A DNA stretch of 64,000 bases, taken from contig JAPYMA010001154.1 in NCBI GenBank assembly GCA_035041965.1, positions 115,621 to 179,620 on the forward strand, in the 5' to 3' direction. The notes below the pieces were generated by a model. That model was not told where the DNA came from and ran no database searches. It was given only the letters and a program-made list of their open reading frames with translations. This document shows, one piece after another, positions 1 to 12,800 of the stretch (the first letter of the stretch is position 1; each line of letters begins with the position of its first letter). This DNA comes from Anisakis pegreffii. Its lineage: Eukaryota > Nematoda > Chromadorea > Rhabditida > Anisakidae. The position numbers and the translations under genes are program-made.

Positions 1-1980
1 ACAATAATGTTTTATTGAAGATTGAAGCTTTTATTGAAGCTGATAGATTGAATGTGGGCACTTGAACGGTTGCAGCATTGTCGAACATTTTTTGTACATT
101 TAAAAATATCGGCGAGAATTAAACTTTCAAATCGAGCCTACATAAGATGTTTAATGTCGTCATATGGCTGTGAATAGTTTAATGATTTCAGATGTTCAGT
201 CATGAGTATGGCTTCGTTAGCAACAAATCTAACGCATTTTAATGATCACTGAAACTGAATCTAGGCACAAGCCATCATCATGATGTGTTCGCTACACATT
301 TATGGAAGCTGTTGCACTAATATTTCAAAGCATAATCACATGCCTTCACTATAGCAACCGTTCACGAGTGATTTTCACCCATTACTTATCCGAAAACAAT
401 TGCAGACTTTTTGCCGGCAACACATCAGTGTGAAATATGAAGGGACACTAGTTTTACCAATGCCCTGAATTCACTCACATTCAGATCTTGTACCGTTTCA
501 ACAATGTACTCTCCAACTCAGTCAAATACGAGTAAATGTTTATCATTCGGATATCTCAATGTTTATCAGTTTTTATGCAAGGTTGTCGGACAATGCCGAT
601 ATGATAGAAGGAATTATGACCATACGATTGATGATCCGAAAGGAAAAACCTCGAATGCAGTGAGCACTCTTAATTCCTCCGAACCACTGAATGCGAGATT
701 CGAATTTTCGCTTTTAATATGCATCAATCAATGTGATTGGCTTTCGCGGTTGAGTGTAGTTGAAGACTGCGCGTTTCGTTCCGCCTTATCCATTGCATAT
801 CTGTGGAAAGTTATGATAATCGATCAGATTTCGTTTCATATTGTTGCAGTGAATTACAAATACAACATTTATAGCCTCGAGCAGCACTTCCTCGTTTTGT
901 TGACGAGAATGCACTGGAGTAGTGTAGTTTTCGCTTTCTTGAATTGTTTATCTGGATGTATTATATTTCTTAATTTAGGTTTCAGTTTCAAACGAAATGA
1001 ACACCCCTCTTCCAAGCAATCACCCTATAATTGCTCTTCATCCAATTGTCACATGTTCAATAAAACATGAGCGTGTTTTATGAAACACGAGCAGTTCTTT
1101 CAGTCAAATTTCTGGATCACTTTCCATTATGGAAGTTATTTTTTAGAAGCGAATGTAATGCAGTGCGCAGTAGCGTTGCATTGCATTTGCTAGAAGTCAA
1201 TTTGTAAGCGGAAACATTGGTAATCATCATCGATCATATTACCCGCACTCATGGCTATTAAGGAGTTTTCGCTACGATTAAATGTTCTCGAGATTAGAAT
1301 CACATTAGCATTAGTAGCCATAGTTTTTGCATGACCGATGCATGGAGAAGGATATCGATGGAATTTATGATAGGAGGCTGTACTATAACGAAGTAAATTA
1401 ATTCGGTTGATATTACTGATGAATTCGCTTTTGACATCGACGATCATAATTTACATACGATCTATCCATGCACTCTTTTTCGTTTCTATTTTACCATGTA
1501 CTTTCATGATTCTGTGACAACTCAAAAGCGTTGCAATTTTAATTTTTTAATTTTTTGAGCACTCACAGTGCGACTCATTTGTGATTTATATATGAACCCA
1601 CATTTCCTTAGCAATGGAGCACTAGCAGACTGCTTCAGCATACTCACCTTGCTTTCCACAGCGTACGTATGATGATTTGGATGTAAATTTCTGAAAAAGT
1701 GACTGGTTTCGGAGAATTCTTTTACTTGCATTGAAGAAAATTTCTGATCCAGTGTATGCTCATAGCTCTCAAATCCTCATCGTTAATGCATCTTGTGCAT
1801 AGGACACTCTAAAACCTCAGACGATTAATGATCAAGCAACTATCCTTAACTTCAATGCAAATCTGGATGGTTTTCCTCTCAATGAATTCGATATACAGTT
1901 AAAAAATCACAATGTTTACATCGAAAATGAACGAAGTAATAAACAAATCTGACAAACGTTCAGTTTGTAGGATAACTTAA
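1..1980. other. No gene recognised
   Basis: AT-rich sequence with short open frames on both strands. The longest (504-1070, plus, 188 codons) opens with ATG but shows no recognisable motif, has no splice-linked partner, and its composition resembles the surrounding non-coding DNA. The adjoining minus-strand cadherin remnant may continue into the right edge of this stretch. Confidence 0.5.
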
Positions 1981-1984
1981 AAAC

Positions 1985-2640
1985 TATTCTTGCGTAAATC
2001 AAGACTACATTATGATGATCATCAATGTCGTAGATAATTTAGGTAGTTGTACGATTGACGAGGAACCCGTTTATTATTACTCCTGTAGCTGATTTCATAA
2101 TATCGTCCATTGAATAACACCAGTGTTACCAGTTGTCCATTCTCAAATATTAAATCCAGTGAAAGTGAATAGTACCAGCGTTAACCCGATTAAATTCATA
2201 CCATTATCAGGATCAGCAGCAACACATTGGAATGCATCATGCCCACTCAAGAAACAACAACTTCATTTCTCGGTTGATCATTGATATCAAAATGTGTCAA
2301 GATTGTTGTTCATAACCCATTCAATGGTTTCACATCGCAGCACTTCAAATTGCAAACATTTTCATTGAGATCTAAATTGCTCATTAATGATTTCTTTCCT
2401 CCACTCATGTTCTCATTTGGCGTCGGCTCATTTTTATTCTGGAAGCGCTAGCACATTTTTCATATCGATAACGTTGAGCGCATAATGTCCACTTTGATTA
2501 ACATTTCATTAAAGCGAAGATAAATTTCTCTAGATTACTCGCTTTGCCTCCCATAGGATGATTCTGAATGCAAAAATTTATGCATGATAAGATAAACTCT
2601 GATGGAGCATTGTAGTCATCCTAACGAATACATTTTCATT
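1985..2640 (-). pseudogene. Decayed cadherin-repeat remnant
   Basis: On the minus strand, cadherin-like pieces appear in the right order but in shifting frames with stop codons. Around 2620-2597 there is DDYNAPSEF, like the DxNDNxPxF calcium linker. It is followed by GHYALNVIDMKN near 2490. FDINDQPRNEVVVS follows at about 2292-2250, then after a frameshift AFQCVAADPDNGMNLI at about 2245-2190, the typical A-D-x-D-x-G-x-N segment. NGQLVTLVLFNGRYYEISY follows, and finally IIYDIDDHHN at about 2040-2010. The first two linkers are about 330 bases apart (110 residues, the length of one cadherin repeat), and the next interval is shorter, about 260 bases. Intact cadherins mediate calcium-dependent adhesion at the cell surface. 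This copy cannot encode a protein. The assignment rests on motif order only. Confidence 0.45.
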
Positions 2641-5600
2641 GAAATTACATCAGCAAAAATATCTTTAAAAATCGACAACTTTCGCAATCTTCTTCATTTT
2701 ATGTACTCAAATGTCTTATACTAGGAAATCTTTCGCAGCTCACTTCTTTTTAAAATTTATATCCATTGCAATTCAGACGGTGAAAATGAAATTCAAATAT
2801 TATGAGGGTTTCGGCGAATATTTTGAAAGAAGTTAGTCTACCAAGCCGATGAACAATACATGTTGACATCGTTGATGAAATTATTCAGTTTGCACAACAA
2901 TTCACGAAAGCAAACAGCTTCCCTCAAAACCTAATAAACTCATCAATTTTAAGAACCACTTCATATCTCTTTCAATTGCTTCTCTTTAATCTCATCAAAT
3001 ATGCATTCATAATCAAGTTATTCATATAACGTATGAAGTGTTTTGGGCGATTCTTTCGGCTAATTCGTGGCACTTTGTTGTAATGAAACATACCAAGTGA
3101 TTGCTAGCTGCATACGTTGATGAGTCAATGAATACTTAATGAGGAAATTGCGAGGCGATTAGCACTGCTTGCTGTTATATACCGATGATGTACTTCTAAA
3201 AGGCGAATAACCAATGGCTACAATTGTTTGAATATTATGAAACTCATTTAAGAGCATCTTTTTGGAGGTGCAGCTGTAGAATCAAGCCTAGACTTGCATT
3301 TGTGCCAGTTATTTGATCGATCAAGGAGATCATTTGGATTGACGTGGAATGGTTTGCACCACATTTTCGAACTCATACGAAAATGAATCGCATTGGAGAA
3401 TGTTGTTATTCGTACGTTCCTAGGCCAATGTTGATACCTATTTCAGCAACGAAACTTTCGAGAACAATTCCAGTGAGGTTTTTCCCATTACAGGAGTGAA
3501 AATTCAACTTTACCGTCAACATGTTTCAAGCATTTATTTAGTACAGAAAAAGTTTTTTTCATGTCATCATCGATGATTAATCGAATTTCGTCCGAACGTT
3601 TTGCACGAGCAATGTCGAATTCCGTTGAATGTCGAATGTCGAATTCAATTTCAAACTCACAAATGACTACCTTAACGTGCTCATGCATTTTTGTGTAGAT
3701 TGGATTTTGTAGTTTCAGCTGCATGACAACGCCAGTAGAAAGTACTGGATACTCATGCGAGAAATGAAATCGCTAGATTAAATCGGAAGGAACGAGCGGG
3801 CGTTGGAAAGCGAAAGTTCTAATTTTCATTCTCTTAAGTATTATAATTTCATCAAGGTATGATATTATCTAATGGTAAAAGACGATCAGTCTCTATGAAT
3901 TTTAATCGTTCACAAATAACGCACACACTCTGCAAATTGAATCGGTGTGTACTGGAAATGAACGCTTCACTCTGTTCGTCATTGAGCGAAATCGATTGTC
4001 AGTTTAGACTGAAGATTTTTGACAGAATATATCGCTGAATTCAGGTCGTTAGCTTATGTTCAGTCATCGGAATTGCATATCTGTTAACGTATGGATCAGC
4101 TGTGATAATTTATGAAATCTGCGATCAGCTGTTTATGTAGGTGGACCTTCTTTAGGTCATTGAACTTTAATCTGAAAATTACGTTGAACATTCGTATTGC
4201 ATTTCTTCGATAAGATAGCCGTACTTCGACAACTTAGAGCATGGATGTGATATGATTAGCACGTGACAGTCGTTTGTATTAGTTTCCCAGATGGACTGCT
4301 CGAATGCTTCAAAAAATTTCCGAACTGCCTAATTTAATTCACCTCTTTCTAGCAAGATAACACCTGCTCACAAACAACGATTCTCTGAAGCTTTTTCGCA
4401 TTGTCTCTACGAACAAACACTATGAATCATTCCTAAAAATTTCTTAGATTTACTTCATGATCAGTCAGTGAAAAATTGAGGTCATCTCGTATGTGAACAT
4501 CATACGAGTTCAATTCACTGTTCAATTGTAGCAAAGAAACTTATGCATATTGCAAGCAAATAAACAAATATTCTCAGCAAAATGAACACCCATAAATCTG
4601 GCGGTTCGTTTGGTAAAAGTGAAATGTATACAAACATTTTCATGCATGTGATTGATGCTAGAGCGTTGATATGTTGAAAGAAAACGACGTCGGGAACGCA
4701 TTCGTCAACGCTGATAAACGAAAATTGCGGTAGCGATCTGTCAGCTTTTGCTGATTCATTGCATATGTCTTATGTGGACGATATTAAGATTGCGGCTCGA
4801 AGATTAATATCTCATTCTATTTTCGCATAATTAAAAACATTGCCTGATTCCAGCAGCAGCAGTGCTTCCTATCGCGTTGATAATTCTTCGTTGTCATTTG
4901 TCGTTAAGAGGTGCGAGTGTAGCACTGCACTTATGCACTTTTCATTAGTGCGTCTTTGTTTGCAGATATTATCATACTATCAAGAAGTTTTCCCATCCAA
5001 TTATTTATATCCTATCATCACTCCTCATCCCTCACATGCTCCCTCTTTCCATCCCCTCACATGCCCCTCTTTCCTCCACATATCTTCTCTTAAGTCCCCA
5101 GGCGTCTCTCATCATACAAAATACGCATGATCTAGTAATGAATCTAAGAATTTGTGCAGAAATTTTCCTCATAACAAAAATGGGTTCACTGATCTACCAT
5201 TCACATGTTGACCACCTCCTAGAGAACATTAGGAAATCTTATGAAGTACATTTGGATTTATTTGTTGAAGGTGATGCTGACAGCTTCATTAATATCATTT
5301 CGTTAAGCGAGCATATAATCCTTTATCATCTATCCTTACGACTTCGTTAATGCATCGCTTTGAGAGTTTCTCAACAAATTCGTTTCAAAGATGAGATATT
5401 TCTTTGAAGATTTAATTGAATTCATCATCTATTGTTGATCAGTTCATTTCGAAACAAACAAACAAACTTTCTCACATGAATCTCTTAGCAAAATCTCTTG
5501 CGAAAAAACAAATTTTAATCGAGCACAAAAGATGAGAGATTCCATCAGCATTGAAGGCTGAATGCCATCAGCTAATGCCGACTGAATGAATACATTCAGT

Positions 5601-5780
5601 CGCCATCAACAAAAAGTGTCATAATGCTTACTCTCAAACCACTGTTCGAATTGATATAATTAAGCTAATCGCATGGCAAAAACAGAAAATTTCCCACAGC
5701 ACCTTTGTATTCCTAACAGGCTAGCATTATTCGTATCTATTCATCTTGTCTTTTCATGTTAAGGCAATCGCCAATTTAGA
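2641..5780. other. No intact gene; possible further cadherin debris
   Basis: No open frame with convincing coding character was found. The minus-strand frame 3724-3488 (78 codons) has a stretch, DGKVEFSLL, that could be another worn cadherin segment, but the evidence is weak. A pyrimidine-rich tract (CT/CCT runs) lies at about 5010-5100. Confidence 0.4.
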
Positions 5781-5783
5781 ATA

Positions 5784-5784
<1 letters not shown>

Positions 5785-5832
<48 letters not shown>
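5785..5832. repeat. (CTG)16 microsatellite
   Basis: Sixteen perfect CTG units with no interruption (CAG on the minus strand). It is not inside any coding frame I could support, so it is probably a non-coding simple repeat, though its purity suggests recent slippage. Confidence 0.95.
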
Positions 5833-5833
<1 letters not shown>

Positions 5834-5959
5834 CATGTGGAGAAGAACTTATATTTATCATCTGACGTTCATTGAGCACTGAATAGGATATTTATGTAAG
5901 AGAGAATTTTCATTTGCAGATTTATCGTCATATCCCAGTACTTGTGATTTTCTGGATCG

Positions 5960-6310
5960 TTTGGAAGAATAATTGGCGATTACATAATTGTATCGTTGAT
6001 GTCAGCAACGGCTGATACCATTTTCGATTTGGCAAATAACTGTCCTCAGCAAATTATGCGCAATTCAGTGCCACATTTCATGCTAACATTCCGAAAGAAC
6101 AATCTAAAAAACGGCGTTCTGAGCAAAGCAATTTGATGATGTTGTCATTCGCAGCGTTTCAATTTCACTGGTTTTGTTTCTATGATTGAGAATCTGTGTT
6201 TTTATGAGTGCGAACATTTTCCACCGATTACTGGAACAATTTCAACTGATTGTGGGACTAATTTTCCAGTCGATTGGTATTTTGGATTGCATTCATCCGT
6301 CGTGAACATG
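5960..6310 (-). pseudogene. Second decayed cadherin-like fragment
   Basis: The minus strand reads TTDECNPKYQS at about 6310, then EIVPVIGGKC. About 300 bases further on (6040-5985) it reads SKMVSAVADINDT, which resembles the strand G plus DINDN linker of a cadherin repeat. Stops interrupt the frame between these pieces. The spacing and motif type match the remnant at 2 kb, so the two may be parts of one dead gene. This is inferred from two short motifs only. Confidence 0.3.
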
Positions 6311-7497
6311 ACAGCTCGGATAAAATTGGCCACTAATGGGAGACAGTCTCGACACGAATACTATTTAGGATAAGCGGTTGCTTGAACTCTCTTTCTGTTG
6401 AATGCTATTTAGGATATTGCCATTCGTGCAAAATTCTACATCATTTTTCCCTTGGGACGGCCTAAGATTACAGTGATAATCAACCATAACAGTTAGAATT
6501 ATTGACTTCGTTAGCTTCGAATATAAAAATACATTGTAGCGATTGAATGCTCATGAGAACATTAGAAAATTCCAAGAATGCGACTGTGAGATCTTATTAC
6601 GCGTCAATGCTCAATAATCCATGAATAAATTTCTGGTAGCATTTAAAGTTGGAATGTCATTCAATATCGCGTCATTATTAACCTTCAAACTCATCCACAT
6701 ATTTCATGTCGTTTAATAAAATAAGATTCCTCCTATTGAACGTCATTTATTCCTTCTTTATTATCCTCGCTATTCCAATTTTCCAACTCATTTCATTCCT
6801 TTTTGATCATTTATGTATACAGTTTCTTTTAGATATTCGTATGCTATCATCAAAATTTTCATTCTTTGACACAATCAAAAGCCTATTTAAAATGCAGTCA
6901 ATCCATATTCAGTACGCGAAAGACTCATCACTCAATAATACGAGCGTATTCGATATGTGTATTTTCAAGGCTCATTACTCAGTAAAATGTATGAGATAAT
7001 TACTCAAAAGTGCAATTCAGTTAATTTTTTATGCGTTTCGCGATTTGTTTTCTGACCATCATTCATTTCGCACAATGCCTAATTTTCTCGATTTTCTCGA
7101 TTCCTCTTTCCATTTCATGATATATGCTAAATATTGAACGAAACTACGCGATTTTCTGTTCGGTGACACCAAAAAGACTTCCGATTGTCGGCAATGGAAA
7201 TATGGTAATAAAAATGGAAATGTAGGCGTAAAATTCTTCAGAGATTCAATTCACAGTAGTTAAGTGGTGAATCAAGTTAAGCTAATTGATTCAATTCGCA
7301 GTAAGTTAACTTCTTGACCACTTAACTTACTGCAGGTTAAGTGAAATCGTGATCAGTTTTCATTTAAGAATGTTCGTTTCGGAGATTTCATTTTATCGAG
7401 TTCTTTTGAGACGCAAATGTAATGAACGAATGTTGTAATGAACGATGATATCATCGCAAATTCGAGATGAAAACCGTTGCTCGTTAAGGCGATTGTG
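6311..7497. other. No gene recognised; small inverted repeat
   Basis: Short AT-rich frames only. A 12-base inverted repeat (gcagtaagttaa at 7298-7309, complement at 7322-7333, 12-base loop) lies about 165 bases upstream of the claudin-like gene start. Neighbouring copies of the aagttaa/ttaactt motif at 7255-7345 make this a locally hairpin-rich upstream region. A regulatory role is speculative. Confidence 0.5.
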
Positions 7498-9859
7498 ATG
7501 CGTAGTGGAGGATTACATCGAACAGCTCTCGCAATATCAATATGCCTTATTATTTGTGGTTTATGTTTGACGACGTTCAGCTTATTCAGTGCTGCTTGGC
7601 AGGTAAATTTTAGTGGCTCATCCCATGCAGCTGTTTGTTTGTTCGGATATCGTAATATTCGGACGCGATTCGAAATGATGATGAATACAACTATGTTCAC
7701 AGGTTGTCGAGATTCGCGAGTTTCAAGCTGAGCATCAGCACGGTATTTGGTGGGATTGTGTTCGTTCCGATCGCTATTTGATTCCGCTGAGCCGAGTCGA
7801 CCGCATCGATAAGACATCTCCTCGAAGGGCGCTGAAATGTGCCTATAAGTTTGATCTCATTGCACAAGAGGCACTTGCCAGTGCGTTAGCTGATGGCGAA
7901 GCTACTGCTAAAGAAATGCAGTTACATCGTTTTCTCCGTGAGTCGATTTTTTTCAAACAATATCCCTATTGAATTCTTCCTCTATAGATTAGCAAATTGA
8001 ATTCTATAGAGCAGGAAATCCTGCTACAATTTATTTAATAGCTGTTCTCTAGGGCCTTTCTTTAATGTCAACTTTGCAGTTGAATATAATAGAAGAATCG
8101 AAGAATTCAAGAAAAAAATTATTTCTGTTGTTGATCACTTACTTGTGCAAACTTTCCAGTTCAAATTTTGTATCGTACTCTCTCATCACTTGTTGTATTT
8201 GTTCAGCTCAGCATAAAGCCGTGATATTTTTCGCCACGTTCACGTTCATATTCGGATTGATCTCAATCATAATTGGATTATGCTCACCATGTTTCACGCC
8301 AAACGCACTTCTCTACATCGTTGCACTTTTCCTAACAGGTGCACCATCCATTCTTTAATGTGTGAAATTGAATGCATGTTCAAATACTGACTGAACAAGA
8401 ATCGATATTAAAATATCATATGAAAATATACCGTTATAAAATTTTGCCACCAAATTGCCTCGAGTTCAACAATCCAGTCAGAGCGGGAAGGGAATGTATG
8501 CAGGAAATACTCACTTATTTTTGTCAAATAAGCTTCAAAATCGAAAAGCACCACAAACTTCCCGTATGTAACGGGATTCTGTTCTACAAATGAAAAGCTT
8601 TGAAGCAATAAAATCCATATGCAAATCGCCGAATCTAATGTCAAAATTGTTTCCTTTCAGCGTCTTGTTCAGCGCTGGCCGATATCATATTCATGTTTGC
8701 AGCAATGCGAGTGGATACGCGCTTTGTGCACGGAATCGTTAACGTTTATGAGGTGCGTAGAAGATTACTGAAAATTTCCGTTACTTGCTTCTGAAATTTG
8801 CCTGTAAATACTACTTTTTGGTTGGACACTTATGAAAAATCATTCGCGCAAATTAAGTTTGAATGAATCAATCTATGAAGATGACGTTATGAATTATGGA
8901 AAAACCAAAAAAATTTTGATTACTACGTAACATCGATGGAATTTTCGAGTTTGAGAAAGTACTTTCTTCAAATGGAGGTGAAGTTCAGCGTGAAACTTGA
9001 AACACAGGGATTTTAGTTGAGAGTCTCCCCTTCTGGGATCACCTAGAGAAAAGCCATCCTACAGGGCTATGCCACCTCAATCCAACATTAATTGTGCATG
9101 TTTCCTTTGGTAAATGTGAGATACGGTGAGATCACAAGCATTCAATAAAATTGATCTCTGCAAAGTGTCATTCGAACCGACAAGATCGTGTTTCATGATT
9201 TCAGCAGCGAATCGGCTATGCCGCAATACTTCATATTGTGTCGTCAGCAATATTCCTACTAGCATTTTTATCGTCTATTGTTGCTGCATATTTGCTAATC
9301 GCATCAAGAGGTGCTTCAGAGTGTTGCTGTTACGTTACGGAATACCAGTACGATTTTAGGGAAGAGCCGTATGCAAAATGGAGGTTAACTTATGAAATTC
9401 TTGTATGTTTCGTGATGTCACTTGTAAACGTTCTCCTTGGTACTCATGTTTTCCAAGTACATCGTGTTAAATGCTTCGACGCGAAAACATTCGCATTTGT
9501 GGCATATTCTTCAAACCCTTGGCATGGTACTAGATCATTTCGGGCATTAACGTTTAGCCGTTTTCTAACTTACCTGTAACAACCAACAGACGTGTTTCGG
9601 ATCTCACTGGTCATCATGCTCTGTTTGGAAAGATTTTGGCAAGTCATCTTAAGTAAATCAGGCGAGCCATTGGAGTGAGATGCTCAGAAGATGAATGTCA
9701 AAATCTCTGCATTCATATCGCTTTCCTGAAAAACTCAAATACCCGCAATTTCAGATCAAGGAGTGTTTGTGGTGGAGCACCTTTGCTATCGTCGAACGGC
9801 GGTACAATGGTCCAAAAATGCAATTCAGAAAGGTGCCGACCGTTCGTGGTTATAAGTGA
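7498..9859 (+). CDS. Claudin-like (Clc-like) four-helix membrane protein
   Basis: Six exons give a 287-residue protein: 7498-7602, 7703-7937, 8207-8338, 8661-8752, 9208-9402 and 9755-9859. All phases agree and the stop is TGA at 9857. TM1 is at about residues 9-33. The large outer loop carries GIWWDC (49-54) and a second cysteine at 81, matching the W-GLW-C-C loop signature of the claudin/PMP22 superfamily. TM2 is about 117-138, TM3 145-172 and TM4 195-220. The cytoplasmic tail contains ECLWWSTFAIVERR. Nematode Clc-like proteins have this size and layout and are thought to act at cell junctions or as channel partners. I chose the ATG at 7498 because TM1 follows at once. Exon 5 could start three bases earlier (an alternative CAG, adding one Gln). 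No function beyond the fold is shown by the sequence. Confidence 0.72.
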
Positions 9860-12800
9860 TGAAACGAGTGCCTAAAATATTACCGTTCAGGTTCACAAAT
9901 CGTAATCCATTATTGCAGCTCATCGTCAGCAGTTACTTGCTTCCCAGTTCGTCACAATTGAATCTGTGCATTTGCTGAATGATGTGAATCCTGAAAAAAT
10001 TTCGGTTTCACGTCACTCAATCATTTTAACTAACCAGTCGTATTCAATGAGCATATGCATGTTATCGTTGAACGGCGATAATGTGTTTGTTTGAATGAAT
10101 GTAATCGAATAATTCGCTGATTTTAATGAGCAATTCTCCGATGACGTGCAATTCACTGATTTTTCGTTATTAGAGCAGTGCATGCATCTCATCTGTAGCA
10201 TCTCTCTTATTTCATGCGCCGGCTAACACCGAATACTTCATCTTCCTTTTTCGAGATAATGTTGAATGTTGCACCCGTAAGACACCCACTATTCCAATTG
10301 GAGTAGGTTTTGTTGTTGGTTAAATGAGATTAATGATTCAATAATTATAAGTTTTATGAATGACATTTGTTTGCCATAACATTTGCTCACCTAAAATGCT
10401 CCAGCTGTTTAATTTTGAAGTCTTATGAAACGTTCAGTAATTGTTTACATAAATTCATTTTAAATTAAGCATTTTCCATGGAAGAATGCCTTGGTAACAT
10501 TTTTTCTATCGGTTACAAAATGGTTCCGCACTCATTTCACTACACGGTCGTTTGTAACTGTTCCATACGTGACTATCGAATTCACTCTGTAATCGCATCA
10601 AACCAATTCGTTAGCATGTGGATGATATGGACACGAGAACCTTAAACTCGTCAGGAGTTGAAGTGCAAAATGCTGATAAATCCGTCAACTGTTACTGAAT
10701 GAAATACTCGACTTGTTTCTAGGAATCGAGCGTACACTGAGCCGGTGTCCGTGTACTTCCGATATGGATCAAGTCCTCGAGTGAGCACTCGTTGGGCATA
10801 CGATAGTGATGTTCTGTAATGGAATCGTCAAGTGATGCTGACAATGAGAATGCATTATCTGGTTGTGGGATGGATGAAACTGATATTTGTTTTCATAGAG
10901 ACTTATTAATCGAAAACAATATGTTCGCATGGTTTTTTTCGACAAGTCACCCGGTTGATGAACAAACAGGCTTGCAGTAACGGTTGCCAGTGTAATAAAT
11001 AAGAAATGGATGTGTGATGATTTTTTGAATCGCCATAATGATCTCAACTTGTTTTTTCATTGCTGTTATATCGCTCATTCCGAATAAAAATGATGTGATT
11101 TTTTTGATTTTGAATTGAACACTTACAAAACATAACGATGATAAGTTCATTGCTTCGAGAATGCAAAAGAACTAGTTTAGCTGAAGATGGGGCTCTCATT
11201 GAACGTTAACATCAGTGAGAATGCTCATTTCATTAACGTCACATTTGCACTTGTCACTTCTTCAAATGATCTAATCGACATTCTGAATTGTGAACAACTA
11301 AAAAAAGAAATTCTGCACTCTCTCCGTCACTCAAACCTATGCTTATGAGAAACAACAACTCATTAGACGAATCGAGAGAGCGCTTGAAAATGAAATATGC
11401 TGAATAAAGTTGAATTATCTCACATCCAGAACACTTCCACAGCCAACGCTTCATATACTGCAACTGCGATTGGCGTAATCCCCAGTGAAAACTTCCAAAA
11501 ATTGAATTTGCTATTCGCTTTACCACTTTGCTCGTAAGCGTCATTCTTTATAGAATACTTGATTAAATTCTCTAATTGAAAAAATTAACCACCAAGTCGA
11601 TATTGCCTACTTGTGGTTTAAAGTTAGTGTAGATGATATTGCGAATATTTCTTTCTTTGCTGCAAAACAGGCACATTGATGCAAATAATCATTAATGCGA
11701 TGGGATGTCTAAAGGTATTGTTGCTGTGATCGCGAACGAAATCCAGCGAACTTCTGCGGATAAACATGCAAACAGCATGAAGAATGATTTGAATTTTTTA
11801 CTATCGATATCGTTCGTGTTGATCGAGGAGTACTGCTGTGAGACGATGAACCACTTTTATTCGATCATTCAGTGAAAATCGCACTTTAAACAACAACAAT
11901 TTTAGCTGATTCGAACGAGCATCGTCTGGCTAGAGAATGAAGCATTCCAGTTGTCATTATGTTATCGTTATGTTCATTTTCTAACCAGATCCCTGTTCAG
12001 CTTAGCCGAAATTGTTAGTACTTAAATTGTGGGAAAATTGTGTTCTATCGTAAGAACGAACTACATTCTCTTGTTTCACATTATTCTTAGCAAATCGCTA
12101 TTGAATGCTCTTAAATGTTACTACCAGTAATGTTACCAATAATGTTAATTGTATCATTCCGTCTCCTAATTTCCAAAATTTTAGCTGCTTGCTCATTTCA
12201 ATTCGTTATTTGATGATTAAACATTTCTTTGAATTTTCCCAGTTATTCTATCTATTGTCACATTGATCTTTTGAACCAAACTTCCCATGTTGTAACCAAT
12301 GAAATAGCAATATAATCCACTGAATTTTCACTTTTCACGATACTTTCTATGAGTAATTGTCGGAAGCAGATGATTTGATGATAATAAATTAATCACTAAT
12401 TTATTGCTGCTGATAATGTTAAAAGCGCAGTGAGAAGGAATCATTTATCGTGATGAATCACCAATAATGTAGTGACGCCATTCAACGTTTCGATTTTAAG
12501 TAATCCTCAAAAACGTGATATTGAATTAATGATTTTGAAGGAGTTTTTTTGATTCGTACGAACCAAGACTCCCTTTTCACTGCGTTTGCACTAATGTTAA
12601 TAGCATCATGTTATTGTTTAGTTTTTTTTTAAATTTATTTTTTTAATTGTTGAACCTCTCTTTACCGTCAGTACTCTCATTTTATAGTCCATTCCAAGTT
12701 GCTCGCTTCACATCCTCTTCTGCAATACTTTTGGGAGCTTTTTTTGACATGAAAGGCTGTCGTAACTTTCGACAAGGCAGCTCGTCTGCAGTTTTCACGA

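Noticed and set aside
504..1070. 188-codon plus-strand frame
   Set aside because: No domain, no signal peptide, no splice context, and base composition like the flanks. Probably a chance frame.
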